From contig NC_066509.1 in NCBI RefSeq assembly GCF_024679095.1, forward strand, positions 22,479,479 through 22,543,478: a DNA stretch of 64,000 nucleotides. The letters run 5' to 3'. Positions 1-10,841 of the stretch are shown here, piece by piece; position 1 is the stretch's first letter; each line of letters starts with the position of its first letter. A program made the position numbers and the translations under genes. Source of the stretch: Eriocheir sinensis. Lineage: Eukaryota; Arthropoda; Malacostraca; Decapoda; Varunidae. The notes beneath the pieces are model-generated. The model saw nothing but the letters and a program-made list of their open reading frames with translations. It was not told the origin of the DNA and made no database searches.

Positions 1-1300
1 GGGGATGAGTTGGAGGAATATGCCCAGAATCGTCCAAAGTGGAGTTTTTAGAAAAAGTTTGAGAGAAGAGTTCAGCCTTAGAGATAGATGAGACGGCAGT
101 GTTGCCGTCAGGATTGAGGAGTGGAGGGAAAGATGAAGAAGTGAAGTTGGAGGAGATGTTTTTGGCTAGATGCCAGAAGTCACGGGAAGAGTTAGAGAAA
201 GCAAGGTTTTGACATTTTCTATTAATGAAAGAATTTTTGGTTAGTCGGAGAATAGATTTGGCACGATTTCGGGCAGAAATGTAAAGTTCATAATTAGCAT
301 TAGTTTGAAGGCTCTGGTACCTTTTGTGAGCTACCTCTCTATCATTGACAGCACGAGAACAAGCGTGATTAAACCAAGGCTTTTTAGCGTGAGGAGTAGA
401 GAAAGAACGAGGAATGTATGCCTCCATTCCAGAGACAATCACCTCTGTGATGCGCTGAGCACACACAGAGGGGTCTCTATCCTGGAAGCAATAATCATTC
501 CACGGGAAATCGGAAAAGTACATCCTCAGGTCGTCCCACCGAGCTGAAGCAAAATGCCAGAAGCATCGCCTCTTCGGTGGGTCCAGAGGGTGTACAGGAG
601 CGATAGGACAGGATGCAGAAATAAGATTGTGATCGGAGGAGCCCAACGGAGAGGACAGTTTGACAGAATAAGCAGAAGGGTTTGAGGTAAGGAAGAGGTC
701 TAGAATGTTGGGCCGATCTCCAAGACGGTCGGGAATACGTGTAGGGTGCTGGACCAACTGCTCTAGGTCGTTGAGGATAGCACAGTTGTAGGCTTGTTCA
801 CCAGGATGGTCAGTGAAAGAGGATGAAAGCCAAAGCTGGTGGTGAACATTGAAATCTCCTAGGATGGAGATTTCAGCGAAGGGAGAGTGGGTCAAGATGT
901 GCTCCACTTTAGAATTCAAATAGTCAAAGAATTGTACATAGTTGGTAGAGTTAGGTGAGAGATAAACAGCACAGATGTATTTATTAATAGAATGACAATG
1001 AAGTTTTAGCCAGATGGTGGAAAATTCAGAAGAGTCAAGGTCGTAGGCACGAGAGCAAGTGATGTCGTTGCGCACGAAGGCGCAACATCCAGCTTTGGAT
1101 TGAAATTTAGGATAGAGATAGTAGGAGGGAACAGAGTAGAGATTGCTGTCAGTAGCCTCAGAAACCTGTGTTTCGGTAAGGAAGAGAAGGTGAGGTTTAG
1201 AGGAGGAGAGATGATGTTCCACAGAATGAAAATTAGAGCGAAGACCGCGAATGTTGCAGAAATTGAGAAGAAAGAGGTTCGAGGAGTTATCAAGACACCT
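1..1300 (-). pseudogene. LINE-A ORF2, endonuclease domain and linker (partial)
   Basis: This is the N-terminal part of the LINE polyprotein, an endonuclease/exonuclease/phosphatase (EEP) family nuclease that nicks target DNA for target-primed reverse transcription. Visible motifs in order are [11 protein letters not shown] (start of the fold), LTETQVS (catalytic Glu), [17 protein letters not shown] (Asp/Asn) and SSDHNLIS (catalytic His). A linker to the reverse transcriptase follows. No methionine opens this frame inside the fragment. Where copy 2 has small frameshifting deletions (for example near 12,955 and 12,640), copy 1 and the 25 kb copy keep the longer sequence, so copy 1 is the better preserved coding version. 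A different indel near 1,350 separates it from the upstream leader frame. The left end is the window edge, so the reverse transcriptase is missing. Confidence 0.8.
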
Positions 1301-1622
1301 CTCGGGTCGGCAGCCAGAAGGGGAGTCCTCCCTGGGGGAATTTGTGGTCCCCAGGCGGGGACCTGAGGCTTGGTGTATGTGCGCCATTTTGAAATTTTAA
1401 TTTTGGGAAAAGGTGTATATGTTGTGTGAATGTAGTGTGGTGTGGATAAAGAGAGGATCTATCTTTAGAGAGCATGCTGAACTACTCTCCGGTGTTGGTG
1501 AGACAATAGGGAAACGGTTAGTGAGGACATGGGAAGGGTCTTTGGAGGGCTTCAGCTCCCTTCTCACCTCCCATATATACCTCACCGGGAGTGGCTTGCG
1601 CCCGTTCGGTAGGTGTCTTCCT
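1..1622 (-). mobile_element. LINE-A copy 1, 5' half of a Jockey-like non-LTR retrotransposon (cut by window start)
   Basis: Read on the minus strand this runs from a 5' leader (about 1,620 to 1,300) into ORF2. It is nearly identical to 12,309-13,925, and its ORF2 part also matches the LINE-A copy at 25,079-27,526. The element continues to the left of the window. Its 5' end abuts the coding end of LINE-B at about 1,625, so one element landed in or next to the other. The Jockey-like label rests on the poly(A) tail of the 25-27 kb copy and on reverse-transcriptase motifs seen there; the clade is inferred, not tested by phylogeny. Confidence 0.85.
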
Positions 1623-2064
1623 ACCTACTCCAGCCAAGTTGGGAGAGAGAGGATGTGGTCTGGGTAATCTTTTATTTTCTGCTTAAACACTTTTGTTATG
1701 AGGTTAAAGGTGATTAGGTCTTTGGTTTTAAGCCATTGTAAATCTTTAAATAATGGAGTGACATGATCGTATTTCCTTGCTTTCCCATCTGCCACTTTTA
1801 TCGCGAAGTTTTGTAGTTTTTGCACTTTGTTTATTAAAGTTGAGTTTGTTGTCCCCCATATTGTGATGACGTATTTTATGATGCTTAATACCAAAGTCTG
1901 AATAACCATTATGCGTGTTTCTTTGTTGAACAGATCTTTGTGCCTGTTAATGAAATTTAAGGTTCCCATTGTTTTCCTAGTCATTTCATTTATGTGTTTG
2001 TCGAAGGTCATGTGTGAATCCAGATGTAAGCCAAAGTTTTTAACATGGAAGAGGGAAAGATGGA

Positions 2065-2326
2065 TTATGATAATATAGATAACAAACAAACATCACTTTT
2101 AACCCTCTGCGACCTTTCTAAAGCCTTCGACAGTGTCAGCCACACCATCTTACTCCGAAAACTTCAACAGATTAATGTTGACACCTACTGGTTTGACAAT
2201 TACCTCGATGACAGGTCACAGTCAGTCCGCATTAAATACATCGTCTCATCCAAGAAATCAGTAGCCTTTGGAGTCCCCCAAGGTTCAATACTAGGCCCAA
2301 CATTATTCAATATCCATGTAAATGAC
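2065..2326 (+). repeat. Inverted-repeat arm 1 (reverse-transcriptase segment, flipped)
   Basis: This 262-bp segment encodes the palm motif CDLSKAFDSVSH on the plus strand. It is the near-perfect reverse complement of 2,571-2,832; the two arms are separated by 244 bp. The arms begin and end at matching bases, with the break at the word GATGGT in the element sequence. The joint is probably a template switch or fold-back duplication. Confidence 0.9.
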
Positions 2327-2570
2327 CATCACATCTGATGGTGGTGTTATTAGGTATGTGTGCCAGGAGTTGGCGTGTGCCTGGGAAGATACATTGTGTC
2401 TTATTGATGTTTAGTTGAAGGCCGTTCTGTAGAAAATAGGTTCTTATTTGTTTCAAAGTGATCTCAGTTTTATTAATTAAAGTATTTATTTCGTTAATAT
2501 TACCGCTGTGGAGGAACTGTGTGTCGTCGGCGTATTGTACTAGAAGGCAGTTATTGATATAGGTAGATAT

Positions 2571-2832
2571 GTCATTTACATGGATATTGAATAATGTTGG
2601 GCCTAGTATTGAACCTTGGGGGACTCCAAAGGCTACTGATTTCTTGGATGAGACGATGTCTTTAATGCGGACTGACTGTGACCTGTCATCGAGGTAATTG
2701 TCAAACCAGTAGGTGTCAACATTAATCTGTTGAAGTTTTCGGAGTAAGATGGTGTGGCTGACACTGTCGAAGGCTTTAGAAAGGTCGCAGAGGGTTAAAA
2801 GTGATGTTTGTTTGTTATCTATATTATCATAA
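2571..2832 (-). repeat. Inverted-repeat arm 2 (original orientation of LINE-B)
   Basis: This arm lies in frame with the downstream YADDT motif of LINE-B, so it is the original segment and arm 1 is the duplicated, inverted one. Its outer end runs directly into the (GA)n tract at 2,852. Confidence 0.9.
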
Positions 2833-2847
2833 ATTTTATTGGTAATG

Positions 2848-3074
<227 letters not shown>

Positions 3075-3077
3075 AGG

Positions 3078-3300
3078 TTTCAGAGTGATTCAAGTGTGTT
3101 GTGTTTCCGGTGTTTTTGAGTGTGATCTGGCTGTTTCCGGGTGTTCTGCGTGGGTTTCAGAGTGATTCAAGTGTGTTGTGTTTCCGGTGTTTTTGCGTGT
3201 GATTTGGCTGCTTCTAAGTGTACTGCGTGGGTTTCAGAGCGTTTTGAGTGTGCTGTTTTGTTTCCGGTGTTTTTGTTGTACTTCCGGTGTTTTTGCGAGT
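3078..3300 (+). repeat. 77-bp tandem repeat in the LINE-C 5' leader (about three units)
   Basis: The word TTTCAGAG recurs at 3,078, 3,155 and 3,232, exactly 77 bp apart, with good match between the units. Tandem 5' monomers are known in some LINEs as promoter modules, which is my inference for their role here. The same array lies at the start of LINE-C copy 2 (about 15,577). Confidence 0.85.
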
Positions 3301-3429
3301 GACTTGAGGGTGTTTACTCGTGCTTGTGCTTGGGTTTCTGAGTGTTTCGTGTGTCCCGAGTGTGACTTTGTGTTCCCGAGTGTCTCACGCGTGATTTGGG
3401 TGTGTCGACAACCCACCCTTTGAATTCCC

Positions 3430-4256
3430 TGAGGATTCAATCTGCTCCTCCTCATTACACCCTCTTTAAATCCCCTAGAGGATTAACACTTCCTACACCC
3501 CTTTCCCTCACCTCACCTAAGCCCCCCCCCACCCTCGCTCACCTCACATCCCTTTTGCTCCTCCTCATCCCCTAGAGGATTAGCCCTCCCTACTCCTCCC
3601 TCACCTCCACATATTTCTAAGCCCTTCCCTCCTCACTCACCTTTCCTCACATCCTATTTACCCATCCCTTCACCCACCTTACCTCGCCTCTTTCTTAACC
3701 TTTCTTGTTCTCACACACCTCACATCCCTTCCTACTCCTCCTCTCTCCCACTTACCTCCTTTCCCAAACTCCCTCTCACTCATCTCACCTATTTCCTAAC
3801 CCTCCTTGATCTCACACACCTCACTCACCGCCTCCCTTTCCCCCTCTCTACTCACCTCACATCCCTTCCTACTCCTCCTCTCTCCCACCTCACCTATTTC
3901 CTAACCCTCCTTGATCTCACACACCTCACTCACCGCCTCTTCCCCCTCTTTACTCACCTCACATCTCTTCCTACTCCTCCTCTCTCCCACCTCACCTATT
4001 TCCTAACCCTCCTTGATCTCACACACCTCACTCACCGCCTCCCTTTCCCCCTCTTTACTCACCTCACATCCCTTCCTACTCCTCCTCTCTCCCACCTCAC
4101 CTATTTCCTAACCCTCCTTGATCTCACACACCTCACATCCCTTCCCACTTCTCCTCTCTCTCACTTTTCCTCCATTACTAAACTACCTCTCACACACCTC
4201 ACCCCCTTTCCTAATCCCCTTTACTCTGTGTTTTTATCTCTTTCATTTCAGCTAAG
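3430..4256 (+). other. Pyrimidine-rich LINE-C leader with ~100-bp tandem units
   Basis: The plus strand is dominated by C and T, with recurring words such as TTGATCTCACACACCTCACT and ACTCACCTCACATC. Units of roughly 100-120 bp repeat about four times between 3,790 and 4,150. The leader ends TTTCATTTCAG just before the ORF1 start, which looks like a 3' splice site but may only reflect composition. The start codon context AAGATGGCG is strong and also matches the YY1 core motif. Confidence 0.75.
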
Positions 4257-5315
4257 ATGGCGCCTAAGAAGTGCAGTACTTGTAACGGTAGCTTCTCAGC
4301 TCACTTTTTTACAGGGCGTTCTGCTGTCTGTCGACTGTGTCTGTCCAGGCAGCATCTCGAGACAAGACTGCAGGAGCAGGAAGAGAAGATGGAAGAAGGC
4401 CAGAATAAAATAATAGAGCTTTCTCTCACCAGGCAGCATCTCGAGACAAGACTGCAGGAGCAAGAAGAGAAGATGGAAGCAGGTCAGAATAAAATAATAG
4501 AGCTTTCTCGCACTGTTGCCTCCTTGCAGGAATTCATCCAAGCTAACGTTGCTGTGGTGCCAAACCCTTCTCCAACCGCCCCCTTGCCCTCAGCGGTACC
4601 GTCGACACCAGCGGACAACACCACGCAACGGGAGGATGCTAATGGCACCGACCATGATGGCTTCACCGTCGTGAATGGAGGAGCCAAGCCAGCCAGACAA
4701 GCGATTTATCCTGTTCATTGCTTCAACAGGTTTGCCATTCTGGAGGAGGAGGACGAGCAGGAGAGCACCTTCCTGGTGGGTGACTCCATGATTCGCCAGC
4801 AGGTCGTTGAGTTCTGCGGCAGAGTTCCTCGTCGAAGACGGAACTATTGCTATCCTGGTGCTGGGATCGACGACATAACTGCTGCTCTTGAGGAGATCTC
4901 CCCCCAGGCTACTAATGATTCACTGTTTGTTATTCACACAGGTACGAACGACGTCACCACGACCCGGTCTGAGGAACTCCTGGAGAAGTACCGTAGGCTC
5001 ATCCAGCAGTATAAGACTAAATCCCCTAACATTTTGATTTCAGGAGTTCTACCACGGACTTGGGCGGAGAGCGACTTTTTCAGTAAGGCCTTCAGCCTAA
5101 ACAACCGCTTACAGACTCTTTGTAGGGAGCTTGACGTGGAGTTCCTAAACGCATGGGACAATTTCTATGGACAAAATGAGCTCTTTCACAGGGACGGATT
5201 GCACCTTTCTCCCATCTGGGCAGCCAGACTCGGAAGGCTCCTCAACGAAGCAGTGCTTGTCATCCGATCAAAAAACAAGTCACGGCCACGTCCCTCCACC
5301 CGCCCGTGTAAATAG
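4257..5315 (+). CDS. LINE-C ORF1: zinc-binding N-terminus, coiled coil and SGNH esterase-like domain
   Basis: This is a 352-residue open frame starting MAPKKCSTC. Residues 6-30 hold two Cys-x2-Cys pairs (CSTC and CRLC), a probable zinc-binding knuckle. Residues about 30-90 are charged and heptad-like, with a duplicated segment (RQHLETRLQEQEEKME seen twice), so a coiled coil is likely. Residues about 165-335 match the SGNH hydrolase fold: VGDSMIRQ (nucleophile Ser block), GTNDVT (Asn block) and RDGLHLS (Asp/His block). CR1-type LINEs are known to encode such an esterase in ORF1; its role in retrotransposition is unresolved. The last residues differ from copy 2 because of one-base differences in A and C runs, so the true C-terminus is uncertain. 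The start is supported by a strong ATG context directly after the pyrimidine leader. Confidence 0.85.
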   Translation: MAPKKCSTCNGSFSAHFFTGRSAVCRLCLSRQHLETRLQEQEEKMEEGQNKIIELSLTRQHLETRLQEQEEKMEAGQNKIIELSRTVASLQEFIQANVAVVPNPSPTAPLPSAVPSTPADNTTQREDANGTDHDGFTVVNGGAKPARQAIYPVHCFNRFAILEEEDEQESTFLVGDSMIRQQVVEFCGRVPRRRRNYCYPGAGIDDITAALEEISPQATNDSLFVIHTGTNDVTTTRSEELLEKYRRLIQQYKTKSPNILISGVLPRTWAESDFFSKAFSLNNRLQTLCRELDVEFLNAWDNFYGQNELFHRDGLHLSPIWAARLGRLLNEAVLVIRSKNKSRPRPSTRPCK

Positions 5316-8156
5316 ACGCCGTGCATCACAACAAACCCGTAACCGTGATCCCGCAAGTACCACCACCTCTATTACCAAGCCTCTAGATAACTTAAAAATC
5401 CTTAGTTTCAATGCGCGTAGCCTAAGAAACAAATTTGATGAACTGAGATGTCTTGCTTTAACAGAAAATTTTGACATAATTGCTATAACTGAAACATTTA
5501 TCGACACCACAAATATTGATTTAAGTTCCGAATACAACATAGATGGCTACAGACTCTTCAACAAAGATCGTGTAAACCGTAGAGGCGGTGGCGTCGCCCT
5601 TTATGTCAAAAGCTATTTGCAACCCACTGACAAAACACCGGAAACAGTAACGTTGAACATTTGTGCGTGCGAGTAAACATTGCAAAGTCAACTTAAATAT
5701 ATCTGTCACCTACAGACCTCCCGGGCAATCACTCGATGACGACCTTGAAATGTACAGCGTCTTAAGGCAGTCACTTAATAACAGCGACTCACTGATATTA
5801 GGAGACTTTAACCTCCCCATATCGACTGGGCGACACTGTCAGGTACAGAAGGCGAGTCACATAGAATGATCGAATTTCTAGAAGAAAATTATCTAAGCCA
5901 AATGGTTTCTGAGCCAACTCGACAAAATAATATACTCGACCTTGTTATAACGACCCAAGATAACCTAGTCAGTAGTGTCACGGTAGGAGAACACCTCGGT
6001 TCTTGCGATCATAAATTAGTGCGCGTCGACATTAAAGCTCAATCATCAGTGACTGAAAATAAAGTAAAGGTGCCCAATTTCAAAAGAGCTAACTTCGTAG
6101 AAATCCGACAAAAACTAACAGAAATACAACTATCAGATGACGGCAACGTAGAGGAAGCCTGGCTAAGCCTTAAAATCACTTACTCACTCAGCAGAACACA
6201 TTCGTCCCCTTGTGCGAGAAGCGAATTAACACTAATAAAAGCCCACCGTGGTTTAATAGCGAAATTAAACAATCAGTCAATGAGAGAAAATTGTTTTACA
6301 GGTTAAAGAAAGAACAAAGCACGCCCGAAAACATTAGACTTTATAATGATGCCAGGCGACGAGTAAAAAGACTAGTAGGTCAGGCAAAGCGTAGATACGA
6401 AGAAAATATTGCAGCCAACTGTAAAATAATCCGAAATCTTTCTTCAGTTACATAAACAACAGAAAGGCGATCAAAAGTGGTATTGGACCTTTAACAAACA
6501 GCGACGGTGCACTAGTGACTGACAGCCAACACATTGCAAACCTCTTAAACAATTACTTTTCCTCGGTGTTTAATACTAACAGTCTTCCTCTCGCTACCAC
6601 CAACACCAGTACTATTGTAAATCTCGAGCATGCATTGCCTAATTTTGAAATAACAACCGATGAAGTCCTTAAAGCTCTCCATTCACTTAAAACAAATAAA
6701 AGTCCTGGACCTGACAAAGTATATCCAACTCTGCTGAAAGAAACAAAGAGCGAAATACTCTCCTCCCTCACAACCGTATTCAATATGTCCTTGCGACAAG
6801 GCATCGTCCCTTCAGATTGGAAAAAGGCTAACGTGACACCGATTTTCAAGAAAGGAGACAAAAAAGTACCAGGTAATTACAGGCCCATTAGTCTAACTTC
6901 GGTTGTAGGTAAGCTACTTGAGGGCATAATTAGAGACAAAATTGTGAATTACCTTGAAAGCCACTCATTGATTGGGGACTCACAACATGGCTTCCGAAAC
7001 AAAAGATCCTGCCTATCAAACCTATTAACCTTTTATAACGACCTCTTCACTGTTTATGACGTAACCAAATCACTGGACGTAGTCTATCTTGATTTCCAGA
7101 AAGCGTTTGATAAAGTCCCGCATCATAAATTACTTTACAAATTAAAGCAAATAGGTATTGACGGTCAAGTAAACCAATGGATCGCGAATTGGTTGAGCAA
7201 CAGACAACAAAGAGTAGTGATTGACGGATTTAACTCAGAGTGGGCGCCTGTCACTAGTGGCGTCCCTCAGGGCTCGGTCCTTTGCCCAGTGCTCTTCATT
7301 ATTTACATCAACGACGTGGATGTTGGCCTCAATAACCGCATTAGTAAATTTGCAGACGACACAAAGATTGGCAACTCGGTTCTCACTGACGAAGACAGGC
7401 AAAGCCTTCAAGAGGATTTGCACAAAATTTCAGCTTGGTCGGATAGATGGGAGATGCCCTTTAACGTAGACAAGTGCCAGGTCCTTCAAGTTGGAACGAG
7501 GAATTAGAAGTTCGAATACGAAATGCGCTGCGTTAAACTCAAAAGCGTTCAATGCGTCAAAGACTTGGGGGTCAAAATCGCGTCAAACCTCAAATTCTCA
7601 CAGCAATGCATCGATGCAGCAAATAAAGCGAACAGAATGTTGGGCTTCATTAAAAGAAACTTTGTATTCAAGAATAAAGATGTAATACTCGCTCTACAAT
7701 AGTTTAGTCAGACCCCACTTGGAATATGCGGTACAGTTTTGGTCTCCCCACCATGCAAAGGATATTGCTAAATTAGAAGGTGTTCAGCGTCGGGCAACGA
7801 AAATGATCCCTTCCTTGCGCAACAAATCCTACGAAGAAAGGCTTTCTACCCTTAACATGTTCTCTCTTGAGAAACGTCGCCTCCGAGGAAAACTGATCGA
7901 ATGTTTTAAAATACTTAATGGTTTCACGAATGTAGACAGAACAACATTGTTTATGATCGATGACACTTTGCGCACGAGGAACAATGGCGTAAAACTCAGA
8001 TGTAGACAAGTAAATTCAGACTGCACCAAATTTTTCTTCACCAACGTTGTAGTGCGAGAATGGAATAAGCTTCCACCGTCAGTGGTCCAGTGTAACACGA
8101 TTGACTCCTTCAAAAATAAGCTCGACCGTCACTTCCTTCAACTTAATATCAACTAG
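5316..8156 (+). pseudogene. LINE-C ORF2 copy 1: EEP endonuclease, reverse transcriptase and C-terminal domain, broken
   Basis: The endonuclease part (about 5,390-6,040) shows LSFNARSLRNKF, ITETFID, YRPPGQ, LGDFNLP and SCDHKLVRV. The reverse transcriptase (about 6,515-7,505) shows NYRPISLTS, LDFQKAFDKVPH, SGVPQGSVLCPVLF and the catalytic FADDTKI. The thumb and C-terminal domain (7,523-8,156) shows DLGVKIASNLKF, RPHLEYAVQFWS and REWNKLPPSVV and ends DRHFLQLNIN. Breaks are visible near 5,676 (frameshift after NICACE), near 5,830-5,866, near 6,180 and 6,430, at 7,505-7,507 (in-frame TAG shared with copy 2) and near 7,690 (an indel private to copy 1). Function is that of a LINE replicase: nicking target DNA and copying the element's RNA at the nick. 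Confidence 0.88.
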
Positions 8157-8215
8157 AGTAGAAATGCAACGTTTTGGAGTCTTCTGATTAATGTAAAATC
8201 ACTTAGGTTTAAGGA

Positions 8216-8283
8216 CAGACCACCAAGTCTAGACCATGGGGTCTGTGTGGTCTGATTTTCTATGTAAATCTATGTAAATCTAT
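8216..8283 (+). other. LINE-C 3' hairpin and terminal short-repeat tail
   Basis: CAGACCAC at 8,216-8,223 pairs with GTGGTCTG at 8,247-8,254, and AGACC at 8,231 pairs with GGTCT at 8,240, giving a nested stem-loop. It is followed by just over two units of CTATGTAAAT (8,260-8,283). CR1-like LINEs typically end in short tandem repeats, and the hairpin is a plausible recognition site for the element's own reverse transcriptase (inference). Confidence 0.75.
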
Positions 8284-8454
8284 CTCTCTCTTACCTGTAC
8301 AAATGGTCAAAAATTCTCTCCATGCTTCGGCCAGTCCGTAACTACTTTACCTCCTCCTCCTCCTAATCCTCTTCCCTCCCAAAAGTTTTTTCCTCCCTTC
8401 TTCATAGATGAAAATCAATCGTCCGTCATCCTCCTCCTTCTTCCTTGGTGTTAT

Positions 8455-8819
<365 letters not shown>

Positions 8820-8820
<1 letters not shown>

Positions 8821-9410
8821 TTTCTTATTTCCTCCTCCTTCTCCCCACCTATACCAACTTTATTCTTCCTTCCTTTTCCCATCTTCCTCCTGTCCTATTA
8901 TACATCAATTATCTCCTTTCCTTCCCTTCCCTTACCCTTTCATCCCCTGCTTTATTTCCTACCTTCTTTCCCTCTTATTTCTTCTGATTTTTCTCTTTCA
9001 CTTCCTTTCCTTTCCTTCCACACATAATCCATCTTTCCCTCCTTACCTTTTCTCCATTCTTAACTATTATCATTTTGGCTGTTTACCTTCCTTCTTTCCT
9101 TTTATCCTACCTCTTCACTCCCCTTCTTCACTTTCCTCCTTCCTCCCATCCTCTTTACCCTACCTTTCTTCCCTCCAATCCTACCTGTTTATATTATGAA
9201 ATCACCAATAAATCCTTAACTCCCTTCCCTCCAGTCCTTCCTCTCCCTCCTCCTCCTTCTTCCTCTCTCCCTTTTCCCCTCCTGTCCTCTCTCTTGCAAA
9301 CACGAAGTCATTTCTGTACATAAGATAGGCCTTGTGTCAGGGGTCAAGGAGGGAGGAGAAGTGGGAGGAGGAGGAGGAGGAGGAGGAGAAGGAGGAGGAG
9401 GAGGAGGAGG
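8820..9410. other. Pyrimidine-rich stretch ending in (GGA)n
   Basis: The plus strand is mostly CTTCC and TTTCC words from 8,820 to 9,290, followed by a (GGA)n run at about 9,366-9,412. Long open frames here are compositional. I see no gene. Confidence 0.8.
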
Positions 9411-9706
9411 AAACATGGAAACATGGAATGCAAGGCAACAGAAAGACTATTGGGTCATGACGAGGTTGCCTGCTGTAGAGCCGTGATCTGCCTGAGAGTC
9501 ACTTGGTGCCTGCAGAGCAGTTCAAGGCATTTCGGTGCGTATTTTCAGTTCACTCCTGTAGTCACGAAGTGACGGTCGATGCGATTTTTGAAGGAGTTGG
9601 TTACTGCACTTATTACTTCAGCAGGGAGGTCGTTCCAATGGCGTATGACTCGGTTAGAGAAAAAAACTCCTACCAATGTCTGTGTTGCATCGCTTTGCTT
9701 GAATAG
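9411..9706 (-). mobile_element. LINE-D copy 1, 3'-terminal fragment of a CR1-like LINE
   Basis: On the minus strand the fragment encodes the extreme C-terminus of a LINE polyprotein: NRVIRHWNDLPAEVV then SFKNRIDRHF, clearest in copy 2 at 22,205-22,369. A short 3' untranslated region follows and ends in CCATGTTT-type repeats (9,411-9,425). The coding frame of copy 1 has an extra A near 9,655. The whole 5' part is missing, as expected from incomplete reverse transcription. It is related to, but distinct from, LINE-C. Confidence 0.78.
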
Positions 9707-9707
9707 G

Positions 9708-10602
<895 letters not shown>

Positions 10603-10605
<3 letters not shown>

Positions 10606-10803
10606 TACGTGACAGAAGTGTGACAAGAGGCAATGGTAAGAAATTGAAGAAGTGCGAAAGGCATCAAGAAATACAGTTTTCCATACAGAAGCATAACAAC
10701 ATGGAACGGACTTGACAAGGAGACTGTGTGTGCAAAAACGATTCATGAATTTAAAGCCAAACTGGATAATAAGCGTTATGGAGACTGGACAGCACGAGCC
10801 TAG
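10603..10803 (+). mobile_element. LINE-G remnant, C-terminal end of a LINE polyprotein
   Basis: The plus strand encodes KKYSFPYRSITTWNGL, then KTIHEFKAKLDNKRYGDW and a stop at about 10,803, with a frameshift near 10,648. This pattern is the usual C-terminal tail of a LINE ORF2. Everything upstream is replaced by (GA)n. Confidence 0.7.
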
Positions 10804-10841
10804 TACGAGAAGAGCTGTGTGAGTGGAGCTCCCCCATACAT

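Larger units (their letters stand above)
1625..2832 (-). mobile_element. LINE-B copy 1, 5'-truncated LINE with an internal inverted duplication
   Basis: On the minus strand, 2,832 to 2,333 encodes reverse-transcriptase palm motifs: CDLSKAFDSVSH, FGVPQGSILGPTLF and YADDTQFL. From about 2,045 to 1,625 the strand encodes the thumb and C-terminal part, with NFGLHLDSHMTFDKHI and RIMVIQTLVLSIIKY. Between them sits a second copy of the palm segment in the opposite orientation (2,065-2,326). The coding end LSLPTWLE lies at about 1,640, beside the LINE-A 5' end; I see no clear 3' untranslated region. The 5' end is lost in a (GA)n tract. The family resembles the CR1/Jockey group of LINEs, and I would not go further than that. 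It is non-functional as it stands. Confidence 0.82.
3073..8284 (+). mobile_element. LINE-C copy 1, nearly full-length CR1-like retrotransposon
   Basis: The parts in order are a 5' leader with tandem repeats (3,073-4,256), ORF1 with an esterase-like domain (4,257-5,315), an ORF2 with endonuclease and reverse transcriptase (about 5,316-8,156), a short 3' untranslated region with a hairpin (8,216-8,254) and a terminal run of a 10-bp repeat (8,260-8,283). An ORF1 esterase and a short tandem-repeat tail in place of poly(A) are typical of CR1-type elements. ORF2 carries frameshifts and at least one in-frame stop, so this copy is dead. The copy at 15,572-20,818 is its segmental duplicate and shares several of the same lesions. 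Confidence 0.9.

Noticed and set aside
305..547. 80-codon plus-strand frame, with similar ones at 12,649 and 25,299 (minus)
   Set aside because: Antisense shadow of the LINE-A linker region.
3178..3455. Small frames in the LINE-C leader on both strands
   Set aside because: Compositional frames across the 77-bp tandem repeat; both strands are open and no domain is seen.
4240..4256. A 3' splice site just before LINE-C ORF1
   Set aside because: TTTCATTTCAG fits, but the whole leader is pyrimidine-rich and there is no evidence for an intron; noted in the leader entry only.
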